A DNA stretch of 38,740 nucleotides from Thalassarchaeum sp002495735 (GCA_937911265.1 CALDRG010000096.1:1-38740); one strand, 5' to 3'; positions 7,961 through 16,975 are shown, numbered from the stretch's first letter. The notes: generated from the letters alone by a model not told the origin. Translations and numbers: made by a program.

Positions 7961-8890
7961 CTAACAGAGTTCACGCCCACGACGAATCGGGACATCCAGA
8001 CCTTCCAGAAGATCCGTGATGGCGTTACGCTGCCATGCCTTGAACGACTTCCTATCCAAGTGGGCGAACAGATTGGCACCGGGAAACGCTACGCGAGTGG
8101 CCTCGACGGAGGCCTCGATGGAATGCCTCCATGCTCCGCCCGGCAGACCATCATCTGACGGCTCCTCGAACGGGAGCGCGTAGTTCGCCAGAATATGGCC
8201 TGCCCATAGTTCCGAATCCGAAAGAACTGCTTTGTGACGAGGCGCGTAGTGTCCGCCGCCGAGTCCGATCATCACATCACCCCCCGGGACCCATTTCACA
8301 GGCTGGTTCCCCGATAGGCCGAGATTGTCTGATATCACCTCGGCCCAAAGTTCGGCGGCCTGTGAACTTCCCCACTCCCTCTCCGTAGAGCCAATCTCGA
8401 TGTACAGTGCCGGTCGCTTGAGGAGGGGGCCGTGATGAGTAGCCTCCAGAGTCAAGTCAAACTCCTCGTCGAGTTCACGCAATCGAGCTAGGGAGAGCAT
8501 TGACCTGAACAGCGAAGCGAAGCGTGGCGAAGGTGGTACGACCGACCCTTTCCTGCCGCCAGCTTGTCCCCTCTCTCCGTGCGGGATCTCGCCGGGTATT
8601 CCGATGGCGTGGAGTGTCAATGCGGGAATCTCAGTCGCCGAGACATGGCGGGACAGGACGAGGACTTCGTCGACAGTACATCCAGTGGCCTCCTCGTGCG
8701 TACAATCTATCCCGTCTGCCATTATGTGTAACTCCTCGATTAGCAGGAGGTGTACGGAACGGGTTGCGTGCCCTCGTAGGAGTCCGTGACCCGTGGCAGT
8801 CGGTTCGCTCCAGCTCCCAAGACGCAATATGGCTTCATACATATTGAGGGAGGCGGTATCGGCACTCGATGCGAGAAGCAGGGTTACCAC
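7961..8890 (-). CDS. dtdA: D-aminoacyl-tRNA deacylase, archaeal/plant type (DTD2)
   Basis: The enzyme hydrolyses D-aminoacyl-tRNAs and so proofreads chirality in translation. From the GTG at 8890 it has 309 residues. The N-terminus MVTLLLASSADTASLNM fits the family opening of a hydrophobic strand, then S-x-D-x-AS. Further signatures are SRHVSATEIPALTLH (about 80-94), THHGP (151-155), YIEIGSTEREW (163-173) and GLGGGHYAPRH (209-219), the last two lining the active site. The frame stays open for another 118 codons upstream, to 9244, but that extension lies antisense to the next gene and is unlike the family; the GTG is chosen by alignment from memory. A Gly/Lys/Pro-rich segment near residues 105-120 looks like an insertion relative to shorter homologues. 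Confidence 0.9.
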   Translation of the reverse strand: MVTLLLASSADTASLNMYEAILRLGSWSEPTATGHGLLRGHATRSVHLLLIEELHIMADGIDCTHEEATGCTVDEVLVLSRHVSATEIPALTLHAIGIPGEIPHGERGQAGGRKGSVVPPSPRFASLFRSMLSLARLRELDEEFDLTLEATHHGPLLKRPALYIEIGSTEREWGSSQAAELWAEVISDNLGLSGNQPVKWVPGGDVMIGLGGGHYAPRHKAVLSDSELWAGHILANYALPFEEPSDDGLPGGAWRHSIEASVEATRVAFPGANLFAHLDRKSFKAWQRNAITDLLEGLDVPIRRGRELC

Positions 8891-8962
8891 GGGCAGGCGA
8901 TGGGGAGTGTGCCTTAATCCTCTCAGCCACACCTTCAAGCATGAACTAGTGCGGCGCTTGTC

Positions 8963-9877
8963 ATGGGCGAAGTGCTTCTGAGCTTCCAGCCGATAAGGGC
9001 GGACCGCGGCGAATCTGCCACTGTCATCGTAGGCAGTTCGGGAGAGGTAGTCAGGATAGACGAGTTCGGCGCTACTCTGCACCAGCCTGTCAAGCCGTTC
9101 CCAGCCTCTGTGACAGGTGGTGCCGTGCTCGACGACGTCTGGGTCGGGACATGGGTCGAGCCCGAGTTGCAGCAGGCGAGGATGGCCGCTCTTCCTCTTA
9201 CTGGAGAATGGGAATCTGGAGGGAGCAGGGGGGCGCTCAGACAAAAGTCTGAGACAGCCGGCCTGATGCCCTCATCAGCTATCTGGTCGAGATTCCTCGA
9301 CGCCGAACCCATGGCTGTCTCAAGGGTAGGGGATGGGGTGGTCTTCGCCACTCTGCGAAAGGGGATCTACAAGATAGACGAAGGGGCGACAGAGGTCTGG
9401 CGCGCACCGTACCCTGAGTGGTCGCACCTGTCAGGGCTGGCCTCACGCGACTATCTAGTGTCCAGTAACGAGGTCGATGGTCGAATCTTCGTCTGGTCAA
9501 TGGCCGGAGGAGTTACGGTATTGGACAGCGAGGACGGAGGACACGTCCTCAGTACCATAGTATCTCTGCCTGACTCACTCAGCGGCGTCAGGCACAGTAA
9601 CGAGGGCGGTTGGCTCCTACTGCTCAATAGTGGCGGCATAGCCCTGCTGGAAGATTTAGAGTCCGAACCGTTGGTGGTGCGGACCCCTGGGCCTGTGTCA
9701 GACGCCGTCCACGATGGAAAATGCTGGAAGTGGACGGGGTGGAGGCATGACGGAGTCCTAATCGACGGCGAAGTGCAATGCATAGCTAGAGAGCAGATTG
9801 GAGTAGCTCTTGTCGGTGACAGGGTACTGACTAACGACGGGAGATGGGACGATTTCGGGCTAAATCACTCTGACTGA
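8963..9877 (+). CDS. hypothetical cytoplasmic protein with propeller-like repeats
   Basis: This is a 304-residue protein with no signal peptide or membrane helix, and I do not recognise its family. The sequence alternates short hydrophobic strands with polar turns ending in Trp, Gly or Asp, in about six units: ATVIVGSSGEVVRID, DVWVGTWVEPE, GVVFATLRKGIYKID, YLVSSNEVDGRIFVW, GWLLLLNSGGIALLE and ALVGDRVLTNDGRW. That is the texture of a degenerate WD40/PQQ-like beta-propeller. It is divergent from DTD2 with 72 bases between the starts and no obvious ribosome-binding site, so probably leaderless. Its stop overlaps the convergent S27ae stop region by 13 bases. A scaffold role is possible but not shown. 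Confidence 0.72.
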   Translation: MGEVLLSFQPIRADRGESATVIVGSSGEVVRIDEFGATLHQPVKPFPASVTGGAVLDDVWVGTWVEPELQQARMAALPLTGEWESGGSRGALRQKSETAGLMPSSAIWSRFLDAEPMAVSRVGDGVVFATLRKGIYKIDEGATEVWRAPYPEWSHLSGLASRDYLVSSNEVDGRIFVWSMAGGVTVLDSEDGGHVLSTIVSLPDSLSGVRHSNEGGWLLLLNSGGIALLEDLESEPLVVRTPGPVSDAVHDGKCWKWTGWRHDGVLIDGEVQCIAREQIGVALVGDRVLTNDGRWDDFGLNHSD

Positions 9878-10038
9878 GTCGAGTGTCCGCACTTGCCGCA
9901 AACCTTGCGATTCTCATGCACACCTAGGAAGACTCCGGGCCCGCAGGTCGGGCAGAACTCGCCCTTCCTGACTAGCTCTCCGCCTTCCACGGAGTACTTT
10001 GAGTGCTTACCGTTGGGATTTGGTCCGTCGCCCATCAT
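9865..10038 (-). CDS. rps27ae: ribosomal protein S27ae (eS31)
   Basis: This short frame encodes 57 residues from the ATG at 10038, or 56 from the next ATG at 10035. It is the archaeal 30S zinc-ribbon protein eS31. The four-cysteine pattern is plain: FCPTCGPGVFLG, then VCGKCGH. The first ATG overlaps the S24e stop in an ATGA arrangement, indicating coupled translation, so I prefer it. It is the last gene of the rpo7-spt4-S24e-S27ae cluster and overlaps the convergent gene at its 3' end by 13 bases. Its small size makes it easy to miss. Confidence 0.95.
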   Translation of the reverse strand: MMGDGPNPNGKHSKYSVEGGELVRKGEFCPTCGPGVFLGVHENRKVCGKCGHSTQSE

Positions 10039-10343
10039 TCTCCACCATCCTCAGATTCGCTCTCATCCGACTCCGCCCCATGCCTGACCCTAACATACTC
10101 GGGCTCGAGTGCGGCCGACTCAGATGAACTGTAGATTAATGCAAGCCCCGAGGTCTGAGGACGCCCGTAGCGCGTGCTGACCTCCTTGACGAAGACCAAT
10201 TCCTTCTTGGCACCGGGCTCCGCCTTGGCCGCAGCTGCGACCATCTCATCCAGAGATGGAGTCGGAGAGTTTTCGTGGTTCCACATGAATCTAATCTCGA
10301 CACGGTCGAGCAGCGGGTTCTCCTTTCTCTCGATGACTTCCAT
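10035..10343 (-). CDS. rps24e: ribosomal protein S24e (eS24)
   Basis: The product is a 102-residue 30S subunit protein. Family features are visible from the start: ENPLLDRVEIRF, then TPSLDEM, LVFVKEVSTRYGR and GLALIYSSSESA, the usual eS24 order. The tail is strongly acidic (ESDESESEDGGE), longer than in many homologues. The start has a good ribosome-binding site, AGAGGTGAT, a few bases before the ATG. The stop overlaps the S27ae start. Position between spt4 and S27ae matches the conserved archaeal cluster. Confidence 0.95.
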   Translation of the reverse strand: MEVIERKENPLLDRVEIRFMWNHENSPTPSLDEMVAAAAKAEPGAKKELVFVKEVSTRYGRPQTSGLALIYSSSESAALEPEYVRVRHGAESDESESEDGGE

Positions 10344-10355
10344 TGAATCACCTCT

Positions 10356-10574
10356 CTAACGGATGTTGACCTTGAGAGCGTAGTTGCCCGCGTCGGTCAC
10401 ATTGAGTCTCTTTGCGACCTCAGAGCGCTCTGGATGCAGAATGACCACGAATCCTTGCCAATCGGTAGTCACAGGAGCTCCGGGACAGTGCATGCACTGA
10501 GGCGGGTCTTTCCTATTCTCAGGATCGGGCAATATCCTGTTGCATTCGCCGCAGGCGAAAGGTTGCTTGACCAT
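10356..10574 (-). CDS. spt4: transcription elongation factor Spt4 (RpoE'')
   Basis: Spt4 is 72 residues long and partners Spt5 (NusG-like) on RNA polymerase to raise processivity. The zinc site is formed by ACGECNR near the start and QCMHCPG in the middle. The following DWQGFVVILHPERSEVAKRL and YALKVNIR match the Spt4 core that contacts Spt5. It starts one base after the rpo7 stop; GGAGG within the end of rpo7, nine bases before the ATG, serves as its ribosome-binding site. Spt5 is not in this window. Confidence 0.95.
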   Translation of the reverse strand: MVKQPFACGECNRILPDPENRKDPPQCMHCPGAPVTTDWQGFVVILHPERSEVAKRLNVTDAGNYALKVNIR

Positions 10575-10575
10575 C

Positions 10576-11130
10576 TCAGTCTTCCTCCCCTAGCCAGTCG
10601 AAGCCCCCGAGGCCGTCCATCTTGCAGTTCAAGCCAATCTTAGACGAACGCGGGTCGTTCTGATTGATTGATTTAGATACTATCCTTGAGCGGACCGGGC
10701 TGCCCTCCTCAAGGTGCTTGCCGCTCTGAGAACCTTCAATTCTCTTGTTCTGGGCACTTAGGTGGACTTGTACTGGCTCGTCAAGGATCTGGGACTTGTG
10801 GAGAAGAGCCTCGACCGGACCTATTCTGACGAAAGCGCCGTACTCGGAGACTTCCGACACAGCGCCGTCGACGACCTCGTTGTTCTCCATAGTGAATATC
10901 AAGGCCTTGAATTTAACGTCCTGGTAAATCGCCCCATCACCGTGGATAATCTTCCCCCGGCCTACTGTCTCGTGATCGTAGGTGAGCAGTGTGTAGTCCT
11001 CGTTCTCGTCGAATCTTCCCTCAAAAGCGTCGTGAGCCAGTTCGTCGATGTGCTCCTCTAACTTACGCCCTGCTCGAATGTACTCAGCAGGAATACGGAT
11101 GGTATCATCCCGGGTTATGATGCTATACAT
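10576..11130 (-). CDS. rpo7: RNA polymerase subunit Rpo7 (RpoE', RpoE1)
   Basis: The product has 184 residues. Rpo7 forms the polymerase stalk with Rpo4 and binds nascent RNA. The N-terminal tip domain begins MYSIITRDDTIRIPAEYI, the family start, and has GRGKIIHGDGAIYQDVKF near residues 58-74. An S1/OB domain follows, with VDGAVSEVSEYGAFVRIGP (about 87-105) and LLHKSQI. The frame remains open 89 codons further upstream without family similarity, so I use the ATG at 11130. That start has GGAGG nine bases ahead, the same spacing as at spt4. It is the first gene of the cluster. The leader of about 240 bases contains notable inverted repeats, described separately. Confidence 0.95.
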   Translation of the reverse strand: MYSIITRDDTIRIPAEYIRAGRKLEEHIDELAHDAFEGRFDENEDYTLLTYDHETVGRGKIIHGDGAIYQDVKFKALIFTMENNEVVDGAVSEVSEYGAFVRIGPVEALLHKSQILDEPVQVHLSAQNKRIEGSQSGKHLEEGSPVRSRIVSKSINQNDPRSSKIGLNCKMDGLGGFDWLGEED

Positions 11131-11136
11131 GCTCTT

Positions 11137-11192
11137 CTTCCTCCGCCGAGACTCACTCCGAGGTCTGTCGGAGGAAGGGGAGATTTTCTCCC
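11137..11192 (-). promoter_or_regulatory. rpo7 leader with ribosome-binding-site-sequestering stem
   Basis: On the minus-strand RNA, CUUCCUCCG (11177-11169) is a perfect 9-base complement of CGGAGGAAG (11145-11137), which contains the rpo7 ribosome-binding site. The loop is 23 bases. Two other perfect 6-bp hairpins lie in the leader: 11156-11161 with 11168-11173, which would compete with the long stem, and 11178-11183 with 11187-11192 (loop of 3), just upstream. This arrangement could switch rpo7 translation. It is seen in one sequence only and was not folded computationally. Confidence 0.4.
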
Positions 11193-11250
11193 GTCCCTCA
11201 TCGGCAATGCCTCTGGAGGAGAGTTCCGTGTTCCCCGGCGACCCGCCCGC

Positions 11251-11260
11251 CCTGTATAAG
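11251..11260 (-). promoter_or_regulatory. possible TATA box for the rpo7 cluster
   Basis: The minus strand reads CTTATACAGG about 120 bases before the rpo7 start. If used, it would give a leader of roughly 95-100 bases that includes the inverted repeats at 11137-11192. The motif was judged by eye only. Confidence 0.3.
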
Positions 11261-11323
11261 CACAACGGATAGGGCAAAGAGGTCGGCCTGCACCACAGGT
11301 CAATCAGACCGAAGGTCTGCTTG

Positions 11324-11333
11324 AGATTATAGG
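11324..11333 (+). promoter_or_regulatory. possible TATA box for the 1866-residue surface protein
   Basis: GAGATTATAGG (11323-11333) lies about 45 bases before the ATG at 11375. It would give a short leader of around 20 bases. It is the best AT-rich element in the region on the plus strand. Confidence 0.35.
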
Positions 11334-11374
11334 GCGAATGTTCAAGTGGATTCGGAAGGCCATCTCCGATTCTG

Positions 11375-14300
11375 ATGATGGTGAGCCACTTGGACAATCG
11401 CCTAACTCGACTCCGGCAAGCGAGCCTTTTGGTCGCTCTATTGCTGCTGATGTCCCTGTCTCCTGCTCTGGTTCACCACGACTCACCCGTCAGAATGGAG
11501 ACAGGAGGAGGAGGCGTTGAGCCGTGGACCGACGGTGATCAACCGTGGCCTCAGTCCGGCAGGACTCCTGACAGAGTCGCTGAAGTTCCGGCTCACAGCC
11601 CTATCGGAGGTGCCGGCAATGGCAGCCCCTCTGATGCATCAAATCTGATGTCGATAGTCGAGCCGGTTGTCAACTGGGTGTACGGATCATACTCCATCGG
11701 CACTGACGCACTGGCGACCCCTGTCGCAGATCTATCCGCATCAGTGACCAAGGACGAGGGCGCTTCCGAACGTTGCGGAGGCAGTTCCCTCTACACGATC
11801 CTAGTTCAGACAGATCAAAATTCCGATCACACCTACCTCCGAATCGTCGAGGGCGAGGACGCAGATCTGGCGTGGGAAGTAGACATGGGACTGACGGAGT
11901 ACGTCAAGGCGGCCCCAGTAGTGGTCGATGTCGATGGCGATGGTTTCGAGGAAGTACTGGTTGCCTACGACGCCTCTGGAACGCTGTACCTCGACGCCTG
12001 GTCACCCCGATTGTCCTGCTCGGTTACCGGTTGGTCCTCCTCGGGAGACTCCAGCCAGATGCTTTGGTCTTGGAGCGACGAGTCTCTGATGATCAGCAGC
12101 GATCAGGGACCTTACACATCCAGTTTGTTGGGCGGCCACAGGCCCACAACCCAGCCGCTGCTGGCTGACCTCGACCTCGATGGTGATGCGGAGATAGTTA
12201 TTGCTGCCATAGACAAGGTCTCCGAAGAACCGGTCGTGGTCGCCCTGGGGCTGTCGGAAACTGGGGCCAGTCTACTCTGGGATGCTGCTCTGGACAAGGG
12301 AAGTCACCCCTCCGACCCTGCTTTTGCCCGGACCGATGAGACCACCGGATATGTGCTTTTGACGACCACCCAAGAGAGCAGTGGGGCGATGTGGGTGTGG
12401 AAACTGGACTCAGATACAGGGGATTCGAACTGGGACGGACTGACGCTGGGCAATTCCGATGGCGACACCAATGCCCCTCACATCAGGCTCCCTGGCCCCA
12501 TCATCGCCAACCTCGATGAGAACTCTGACGACCTCGAGATGATACTGACTATTCCCACTGATTGGGATGGTTCCAGCTCGGTAGACGGAGCCGAGTTTGT
12601 TGGCATGGAGATAGGTAACGGCGACGAGCTCTGGTCTTTCGAGGCCTCCAATGGATTCGCCGACGCACCACCCGTGGCAATAGACACGAATGGCGACGGT
12701 CAGCACGACAGAGTATGCTGGGTGACATGGTCGCAGGATACCACCGACAGGCACGGGCATGCCGGGTGTCATGATGTGAGTGGCTCCAGCCCTGATCAGG
12801 CCTGGCAGAAAAGCCTCGAGCAGAGCAGCGGTTATCCAAACGACGAGATAGCGGTCGCACCACCAACATGGATGGATATAGACGGCAACGGTGAGCAAGA
12901 GCTACTGGTCGTCTACGGTCGCTCGCTATGGGCCTTTGACGGCGACGACGGTTCATCGGCAGCCGTCTGGGGAGGCTCGATCGACCTTCCTCACAGAACT
13001 TGGTCTGCCCCTGCTCTCGCTGACGTGGACGGCGATGCCACGCTCGATCTGGTTCTCGGCGACACGGTCGTGTCGCATGCTCTGGCTGATATGAGGCCCC
13101 TGCTGGACCAGAGGAGTATCGAATTCAGCCCTAGCGAGCCCGATCCAGGGGAGCTCGTCACTGTGACTGCGCTGTTCGAGAACTCGGGGACTGCGGACAC
13201 TGATCATGAGACTGAAGCTAAGCTGTATGTGAACGGTCAGCTGATAGCCAGCTACGAGGCAGGAACGATGGAGCCGGTCGACCCTACCGGCCCGGGCTCC
13301 TTCGAGACATTCAGCGTAGATTGGAGTGGGCCGCTAGGAGAGCACGTATTCGAACTGGTCCTCGACCCTTACTCAAACGTATCTCAATCAAGGCGCGACA
13401 ACGACGCTCAAACCACTACGCTATCCATCATGGCACCCTACAACGCGACTTTTGAGATACCTACCGAGCCAATCAGAGTAACTCCAGGAGAAAGTGCGCT
13501 GGCGACCATTAATGTCCGCTCAACGGGCAGGCTTTCGGGGACATGGAGTCTTACTGTCGACGATGTCAACCTGCCCGCGGGATGGAGTTGGATTGACGAG
13601 ACCGATGGTGGCCTATCGGGAGTTTCGATTGGGGCAAATGCGGTCTGGACCCCTCATCTGCGAATCCATTCACCACCGGATGCCCTAGGCTCAGATGCTG
13701 GATACCTTGGACTGACGCTGACGCTGGACGCTGACCCGGAGAACGTCAGCGTGTCCAGCTTACTACCGTTGGAGGCAAATCGAACTCGGGGCCTGTCTCT
13801 CCGCGGCCCTGATGGGACAGCGTCGAGTACTGGTTACGGCCTGTTGGGCACCGACGCTCATGCTTGGATGCTGCTGCACAACCTCGGCAACGCTGCAGAG
13901 AACCAGATTACCATCTCTTGGGACGGTACCCCATGGGGTTCCGACCTCAGGCTCTACGACATGGACGGAACAGAACGTCCTGCACTCTCTCTCATTGCCG
14001 ATGAAGTAGTGCTACTGACAGCGAGGCTGGAAATTCCAGATGATGTCACTCTTGGAGACTCTGTGAGTACACCTCTGTCTATGTGCGTAGGCAGTAATGA
14101 TGAACAAACCTGTCAGACAATCTCACTCACCTTCGTAGCGGCAGGAGTGGTTACGGATGTCCACCAGCGCAGCGTACCGGCCCAAGGTCTTGAGTGGACA
14201 GTCCAAGCAGATATGCCGCTTGGTGTGACTCAGTTGACTTGGTCGCTGTTGGATTCCGGCATGGCTATACAAGGATGGTCTTGGAATGCTTCGGGCGACC

Positions 14301-16975
14301 TGTCTCTAGTCGGGGATTCAATCATCATGTCCGGAGTTTCCGACTCACTGGCCGGCGGCACTCTGACTCTCAACCTCCCCGATGATGCCCCTCCGGCATT
14401 CCATTCCTTCTCAGATACGAGTGACCAGTCTGCTGACCACGTCATCAGGTTATCACTGGAGGTCTTACAGATCCACAGAGCATCTCTGGTCGTGACATCA
14501 CCGACCGAGCAGCCCCAACTGGTCGAGGTCGGCGAGGAGGCTCTGGTCATGGTGAGACTGGAGAATCCCGGGAACGGACAAGACACGTACCACCTGACTC
14601 ACGAGGTTGTGCTCGACGAGAACATAACAGAGGACCCGGGTGTGACTGTATCGTTCTCGAATGACATGGTCTCTCTTGGTGCCGGCAGCCTGACGAACAT
14701 CCCCGTAACGGTGGCGCTCCCCTCTAGCACTCCTGCCGGGACACCAGTCAGCATAATGATCCACATGACCTCAATGGGAGACCAGTCGGTGAGTGATTCC
14801 GGCTCGGTCGCTCTAGAGGCTCGTCAGGACCACCGCTGGAACTTGTCGGCCAGTGTCTCAGACTCTGATGCTGACGGCCGAACCTTCGCCGTCGCGCCTG
14901 GCGGGGGACTCACAATTGACGTGGATTCGACTAATGTGGGCAACCTGATTGACGGACTGGAACTCAAAGTCACCTACAACGTGTCCCTGATTGGGGAAGA
15001 CGGTTCTCAGAATTGGAACTCCAGCGGAGATTCTGTTACAGGAATCGAAGTCAATCAATCAGCCCAGATGACTGTGGAGGTTTCTGTGCCCGAAGACGCC
15101 TGGAACGGCTCAGTGATGTCGGTCAGCGTCAGTGCCGAGGTCCAGGGTGAAGTTATGGGGAGTTTTAGCTTCAATGTCGAGGTCGCCCATACCCCAGGCT
15201 GGTCGGTTGTCGCAGATCAGGCCAATCTCGAGGTCGAACCAGGAGGATCCAGTGTTGAGCTCTCTGTGATTCAACTAGGAAACTCCCCTTCCGAGGCCTA
15301 CGCCACAGTCTGGGTCAGTGGAGATAATGGATGGGAAATCGAGGTTCCCGATGACCTGCCAGTTCTCGCCCCGGGGCAGAGTGCGGCTATGACTCTCAAC
15401 ATCACCCCTCCCGAAACGGCCCAGCACGGAAGAGCCGTAGAATTACACATCAGACTACGTGAGGGCGACGGCAGTGGTGAAGCCGAAATCACGCTGCCCC
15501 TGAGAGTCTCTGTGTTCCATGACTTCGATATGAGCGGGGAGGGTGATTGGCTGGTATCAGACGGGGGCGGACATCCTTTGACGGAACTGCGTAACCTCGG
15601 TAACGCACCGACCACCATCAGCCTGCAGGTACTGAGTCTGCCGCTAGGATGGACGGTATCTGGGCCGATGGAGGTGGTTCTGGGCGTGGGTGAGATTAAG
15701 GGTGTGCCACTGGAGGTTATTCCCTCAGCAGACTGGGACGGCAGTGTCCAGACCATCAGGATACTAGCCGAGGACTCAGCCGGGAATCAGCGCGAAGTCT
15801 CACTCGACACCGAGCAGTCGGAATACTCGTGGGCCTCTTCTCCTGTCATCGTAGCAGTGTCCGGAGATCACGCATTGGTCGGAATCCACGGTACCGACTC
15901 CTTGAGTTCAGTAACAGACTCGTCTTCTGGGCCTCTGGAGAGGGGTGAGAGCGGTGACTGGGCGCTTCCGGCGCTTTCCAGCGGGGCCGGCTCACTCAGT
16001 GTAGGTGGCTCGGTATTAGTTTACTATGCCCACGTCACCCAACCTTCTCTGAGAACTGCTTTTTGCAGCATTCAGGGTGAGTTTGGAGCAGTGATGGCAC
16101 AATGCTCTGTGCTCAACGGTTCCGATTCGTTCTCGTTCACTATTCTGTTGATTGACGACAGAGGAGAGATGCTGAGCTCTTTCTCTGGTAAAGCCGCCGG
16201 AGGAACTCCTCTCGGACCGATTAATCTCAGTGCAGAGGGTTGGAGCCCTGAACCGGGCACCCGAGTTCTGACTCTGCGGCTGCTAGATGACAGGGGTGTC
16301 GAGATTGCTTCTGTTACTGGTGACTTCCAGATTCGAAGGACCGATTGGAACATCGGACTAGTGAAATTGGAACTGGATGGCGAGGGCTCTGAGCAACAGA
16401 TTAGGGTGTTGACGAAGCGGGGCGATGGAGACAGAGCCATACTTGAGCAATACAATGCTGATTGCAGCTTCAGTTTGGTCTCCGGTGACTACTCGATGGT
16501 ACATCAGGTCGACCTTACTGGTACCTTCGCCCCCACCGTTGAGATAGATCGGCCAGAGGCTATTGATGATGGAGAAGAAATCGTGGTCACCATAGGCTGC
16601 ACGTTCCCCTGGGACATTGATTCCGATTCGAATGACGATGAGAGCAGGTTGATTCTCTCAGGAGGCATTACGGAGCCATCGAAGTACCCTGACATGGGGA
16701 CTTCGCTGGCTGCTGCGATGCTGGTTATCGGGGTATCTGTGGCCTTGGCTTGGATAGTCAGGAACTACCGCGAAGGTAAGGATCTGATGGAGATGGCCAT
16801 GGCCGCTGCCGAGGAGAAGATGGTTGGACAGGGTGCTAGAGAGGCTGTCGAGGAAGTGCCTGTCAAGGAAGAGGTCAAGGAAGAGGTCGAAGAACCGCGT
16901 GAACCTGAATCAGTTTCAGAAGATTATCCTGAGGATGATTTTGAAGCCAGGCTAAAGCGCCTGACACGGGAGTAA
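11375..16975 (+). CDS. giant surface protein: FG-GAP, CARDB and NEW3-like domains, C-terminal anchor
   Basis: The protein has 1866 residues. A signal peptide is visible (ASLLVALLLLMSLSPA, about residues 16-31). Five FG-GAP/integrin-like calcium loops follow, each a D-x-D/N-G-D/N motif in a hydrophobic frame: VDVDGDGFEE (about 183), ADLDLDGDAE, IDTNGDGQHD, MDIDGNGEQE and ADVDGDATLD, suggesting a seeded propeller. A CARDB-like domain comes next (FSPSEPDPGELVTVTALFENSG). After it are many NEW3/Ig-like beta domains marked by LENPGNGQDTYHL, QLGNSPSEAYATV and LRNLGNAPTTISL. One helix near 1774-1795 anchors the protein, and the short cytoplasmic tail is rich in Glu and Lys (VKEEVKEEVEEPREPE). It is probably an adhesin or cell-wall-like filament. 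ATG codons at 11375 and 11378 and a GTG at 11381 are alternative starts. Confidence 0.92.
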   Translation: MMVSHLDNRLTRLRQASLLVALLLLMSLSPALVHHDSPVRMETGGGGVEPWTDGDQPWPQSGRTPDRVAEVPAHSPIGGAGNGSPSDASNLMSIVEPVVNWVYGSYSIGTDALATPVADLSASVTKDEGASERCGGSSLYTILVQTDQNSDHTYLRIVEGEDADLAWEVDMGLTEYVKAAPVVVDVDGDGFEEVLVAYDASGTLYLDAWSPRLSCSVTGWSSSGDSSQMLWSWSDESLMISSDQGPYTSSLLGGHRPTTQPLLADLDLDGDAEIVIAAIDKVSEEPVVVALGLSETGASLLWDAALDKGSHPSDPAFARTDETTGYVLLTTTQESSGAMWVWKLDSDTGDSNWDGLTLGNSDGDTNAPHIRLPGPIIANLDENSDDLEMILTIPTDWDGSSSVDGAEFVGMEIGNGDELWSFEASNGFADAPPVAIDTNGDGQHDRVCWVTWSQDTTDRHGHAGCHDVSGSSPDQAWQKSLEQSSGYPNDEIAVAPPTWMDIDGNGEQELLVVYGRSLWAFDGDDGSSAAVWGGSIDLPHRTWSAPALADVDGDATLDLVLGDTVVSHALADMRPLLDQRSIEFSPSEPDPGELVTVTALFENSGTADTDHETEAKLYVNGQLIASYEAGTMEPVDPTGPGSFETFSVDWSGPLGEHVFELVLDPYSNVSQSRRDNDAQTTTLSIMAPYNATFEIPTEPIRVTPGESALATINVRSTGRLSGTWSLTVDDVNLPAGWSWIDETDGGLSGVSIGANAVWTPHLRIHSPPDALGSDAGYLGLTLTLDADPENVSVSSLLPLEANRTRGLSLRGPDGTASSTGYGLLGTDAHAWMLLHNLGNAAENQITISWDGTPWGSDLRLYDMDGTERPALSLIADEVVLLTARLEIPDDVTLGDSVSTPLSMCVGSNDEQTCQTISLTFVAAGVVTDVHQRSVPAQGLEWTVQADMPLGVTQLTWSLLDSGMAIQGWSWNASGDLSLVGDSIIMSGVSDSLAGGTLTLNLPDDAPPAFHSFSDTSDQSADHVIRLSLEVLQIHRASLVVTSPTEQPQLVEVGEEALVMVRLENPGNGQDTYHLTHEVVLDENITEDPGVTVSFSNDMVSLGAGSLTNIPVTVALPSSTPAGTPVSIMIHMTSMGDQSVSDSGSVALEARQDHRWNLSASVSDSDADGRTFAVAPGGGLTIDVDSTNVGNLIDGLELKVTYNVSLIGEDGSQNWNSSGDSVTGIEVNQSAQMTVEVSVPEDAWNGSVMSVSVSAEVQGEVMGSFSFNVEVAHTPGWSVVADQANLEVEPGGSSVELSVIQLGNSPSEAYATVWVSGDNGWEIEVPDDLPVLAPGQSAAMTLNITPPETAQHGRAVELHIRLREGDGSGEAEITLPLRVSVFHDFDMSGEGDWLVSDGGGHPLTELRNLGNAPTTISLQVLSLPLGWTVSGPMEVVLGVGEIKGVPLEVIPSADWDGSVQTIRILAEDSAGNQREVSLDTEQSEYSWASSPVIVAVSGDHALVGIHGTDSLSSVTDSSSGPLERGESGDWALPALSSGAGSLSVGGSVLVYYAHVTQPSLRTAFCSIQGEFGAVMAQCSVLNGSDSFSFTILLIDDRGEMLSSFSGKAAGGTPLGPINLSAEGWSPEPGTRVLTLRLLDDRGVEIASVTGDFQIRRTDWNIGLVKLELDGEGSEQQIRVLTKRGDGDRAILEQYNADCSFSLVSGDYSMVHQVDLTGTFAPTVEIDRPEAIDDGEEIVVTIGCTFPWDIDSDSNDDESRLILSGGITEPSKYPDMGTSLAAAMLVIGVSVALAWIVRNYREGKDLMEMAMAAAEEKMVGQGAREAVEEVPVKEEVKEEVEEPREPESVSEDYPEDDFEARLKRLTRE

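Noticed and set aside
11338..11520. plus-strand frame starting at ATG 11338
   Set aside because: It overlaps the signal peptide region of the 1866-residue protein in another frame and has no coding character.
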